Source: Sacculina carcini
Lineage: Eukaryota; Arthropoda; Thecostraca; Sacculinidae
DNA: 64,000 nt
Direction of reading: 5' to 3'
Assembly (NCBI GenBank): GCA_916048095.2
Contig: OU696583.1
Span: 4,460,250-4,524,249 of the forward strand
Program-made: the position numbers and the translations under genes
Notes under the pieces: model-generated
The model's input: only the letters and a program-made list of their open reading frames with translations
What the model was told of the DNA's origin: nothing
Databases searched by the model: none
Shown: piece by piece, positions 61,405-64,000 of the stretch
Position numbering within the stretch: the first letter of the stretch is position 1
How the letters are laid out: every line of letters begins with the position of its first letter

Positions 61405-64000
61405 GCGAGCTTATAACGCTAATTGGCGCGCACACAGACAGACACACTGGACAGAGAAAGTGTAGAAAATGATCGGTGGAGACCGCTGGCTTTTGACTGT
61501 GTTATTGACTCATTACGTGGCAATTATGAAGTAACTGGACGTGGCTGCAGCAAGCACACACACACACACACACACACCCTGGCAAAAGGCACGGATCAGC
61601 CATGTTCCAGGGAAGCAAAGCTTGTGTGTGTGCGTCGACTGCTGCTATGAGTCCACAATGAGCACAGCATGGTTTGGCGGGCAGGAATTCGAGGAGGACT
61701 ATACGACTTTCTGATACTGCACCACCTGCAGTAAATTGGCAGAAATTTCACACTTGAAGAGCGAAATCGACGCTGAATCAACTCGACACGTGTCAGTTCA
61801 TTTCGAACTCGACCAAATTCCAGGGTCGCTGGGTTTGCAGCCATTAAGCGTGTTAATTTTGTGTTGAGTTAATTCGCATGGGTTCATAGACATAGGTCGC
61901 ATAGGCACGTGCTGGCGCGTATACAAGCCAAATATGGCACACACTCAACGTTCAAAAAAGTTGGTGACGTGAAGCCAAGTGTCTGATAAAGACCAACAGA
62001 GTGGTTAGCGCAGTGAATCGTAACCTGTGGGGAATTTCCTACTGATGGAGAATGGAAGGGTTGCCAAGTGGAAACCTAAAAGATGAACAGAAGGACAATG
62101 TGTATCTTCACCAATCCGAATTATAATATTATCCTTTCTACCGATGTTCTTTTCTACCGACGTTTTTCCTTTTTTCGTTCATGGCGTTTAATTTTGTGAA
62201 GCAACATTTATCGGATTTCTCAGCGCTGCTGTGGAAAGTGAGTTGGCTCATTTAGAAGTGGGCAATAAGAGAGAAAGGTTGACAGACCACGGTGTGTGCG
62301 AATGTAAGCGTGTGAGCCAGTGGAAAGCCAGGCTGGAAAACATGCAAACTTGCAGACGCCACAAGGACAACACACTAAATATATCACAGTTCACCTGGTG
62401 ACGTCATATGCACGTCGTAGAAAATGAAACTAGAAATTTGCATTTTAATAGGCTGGCTTATTCGTTTTTTTGCCATTTACTACGAATCGATGCACTAGTC
62501 AGCATATAAAGGTAGACAGAGCTGGACGCGTCTGAAGCTATCAGTCTGAAGTTATCAAGTGATGTAGAAAATTAAGATTCATTCAGAAGCTGCTTTCAAA
62601 CTGGAAGTCCCTAAAACTACAAGTACCTCGACCACTAGCAGCGATCAACGATCCTCAACAACAAGTACATAATATTATTTATCCATCAGGCATCAATCAC
62701 CGGAACTCTCACAAATTCCTCGTGCCTTCGATGCAGGAAAAATGCCAAGTACAAAGCCGAGCGACGAATTATTTCTGACACCTTGCTCCACATACTGTCC
62801 AACTCACTTTTTACGGTCATGATGACATGACGAATTGTAAAAAACACCGATATTGCAATGTCACGAGAATACACGTGCTGAATTACGGAACTTGACCTCG
62901 ACGCACACACACACACACGCAACTTCAACGCATCAAAATCAGCAGTGAAAAATATGCTCACATCCGGCACAACGAGGTCGCTCTCTCTCTCTGCCAACAT
63001 ACACGTGTGCAATACCGTGTGACACACACACACACACACACACACGGGAAGGATAGAGGTGGAGTAGAAGCTGAACAATCGACTGAGGTGTCAGATAGCC
63101 TGCAACCATCATATTGGTCACACAATGACCCTTCATGACACAGAATGACACGACGCACACACACGCACGCGCACCCACGTTTGTGTGTGAGTGTGTGAAT
63201 AATGCTACCGGGTAACACGCCGCAAATGTGCCTACTTAAGCAACACGCGTGCACAACACACTGACAGACACACACGCACACACTCGCACACAACAAATGA
63301 TACAAGACGAGGGAAACTGCGAAACAGGCGACAAGAAATGCATTACCTGTCAGATTGCGCGCGCGTGTGTGTATGTGCCTGTGTGTGTGTGCAGACACAA
63401 GTGTACGTGTGTGTATGGCAAGTGAATAAAGCTGCTTTGTGTACGCACGCTGTAGTAGCTCTGTGAAGGTGAAACACAAAAACAGTTTCTATCTACCTGC
63501 CTGCCCATCACCCACTGACACTCACACAACAACAGTAGCTGTCTTGGTCTGTCTGTCCGTCTGCGTGTGAGTGAGCGCATGTGAATGGCGCACGGCAGTG
63601 TCCAGAGGCCTCCAGCGCATCTGCCATCTCTGATTGTGTGACGGTGACGACTCAGCAGACGGCCCACACGAATCATAAAAACACTAGCCAGGGTTTGTAT
63701 CTCACTGCTCTGTCGCACGCTGCCACCAACTCTGTTTTGATGAGGTGTTTTCCAATGAGGGTAACCAATCATTGAAGAGCGTCAAAAAGGCGAAATATCA
63801 CTGTTTATGAAATCGATAAATTTATACGTGTTGATAATACATTCTGCCATTAAAATATTATAATCATATGATTATATTACGATTCTAAGCAGACCATGAT
63901 TAAAAATATAATCATGATTAGATCGAAGCATACCATGAATACATTTACGTATTTATTTACAGAATTATACATTTACAGAATTTTAGGTCACAGCAAATCA
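60065..64000. other. Right end of window, no supported gene
   Basis: (TA)n at 60,860-60,878, (GT)n at 61,372-61,403, (CA)n at 61,555-61,577 and 63,023-63,045, (CA)-rich blocks around 63,150 and 63,270. AT-rich from 63,780 to the end. A TATAAA at 62,505-62,510 is noted but not supported as a promoter. Confidence 0.5.

Noticed and set aside
62505-62546. TATAAA followed by TCAGTC as a core promoter
   Set aside because: Spacing from TATA to the putative initiator is longer than usual and no gene start follows on that strand.

Overview
The window reads as nuclear DNA of an invertebrate animal. It has spliced genes with kilobase introns, very many CA/GT and AT microsatellites, and nested retrotransposons and DNA transposons. 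One LTR element carries the gag C-x2-H zinc-knuckle pattern and YIDD polymerase of the Ty3/gypsy CsRn1 lineage, and the LINEs look CR1/L2-like. The species cannot be fixed from sequence alone.

Positions 1-13,490 are a transposon nest. A gypsy integrase end (1-1010) runs into a 5'-truncated LINE with a long reverse-transcriptase frame (1318-2681). Next comes a minus-strand LTR element, TyA (about 3,130-4,850: RT, protease and gag pieces). Its leader is split by a 3,081-bp hAT-type element (4,992-8,072) with 20-bp terminal inverted repeats, an exact 8-bp target duplication, and an internal 45-bp tandem array repeating a terminal-repeat motif. Then comes a complete but inactivated CsRn1-type element, TyB (8,134-12,590). 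TyB is flanked by two different points of TyA, which suggests recombination between elements. A further 8-bp-TSD MITE lies at 13,488-13,841.

Positions 14,254-46,197 hold one minus-strand gene, an ARHGAP20-like Rho regulator. Eleven exons could be joined with every splice phase consistent, giving 1,552 residues and lacking the N-terminus. The order is the end of a DH (RhoGEF) domain, linker, PH, Ras-association, RhoGAP with its arginine finger, and an 875-residue disordered tail with PPLPPK motifs ending in ESYV, a class I PDZ-ligand type. Several of its 3' splice sites have UG/UA repeats where a polypyrimidine tract would be expected. A GC-rich open frame at 27,313-27,641 ends in a splice donor of the correct phase and could be an alternative first exon for an isoform without PH. 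Introns hold a mariner remnant with a LINE inside it, a 294-bp hAT MITE with perfect TSD, a second MITE copy and several minisatellites.

Positions 46,198-64,000 should contain the missing 5' part of the gene (rest of the DH domain, promoter), but no further exon could be supported. The stretch is mostly microsatellites. It also holds a head-to-head pair of Penelope-like element ends with hammerhead-ribozyme-like cores (51,105-51,600), a probable hAT remnant (57,344-57,767) and a small inverted repeat near 60,000. No RNA gene, CRISPR array or prokaryotic feature was seen.
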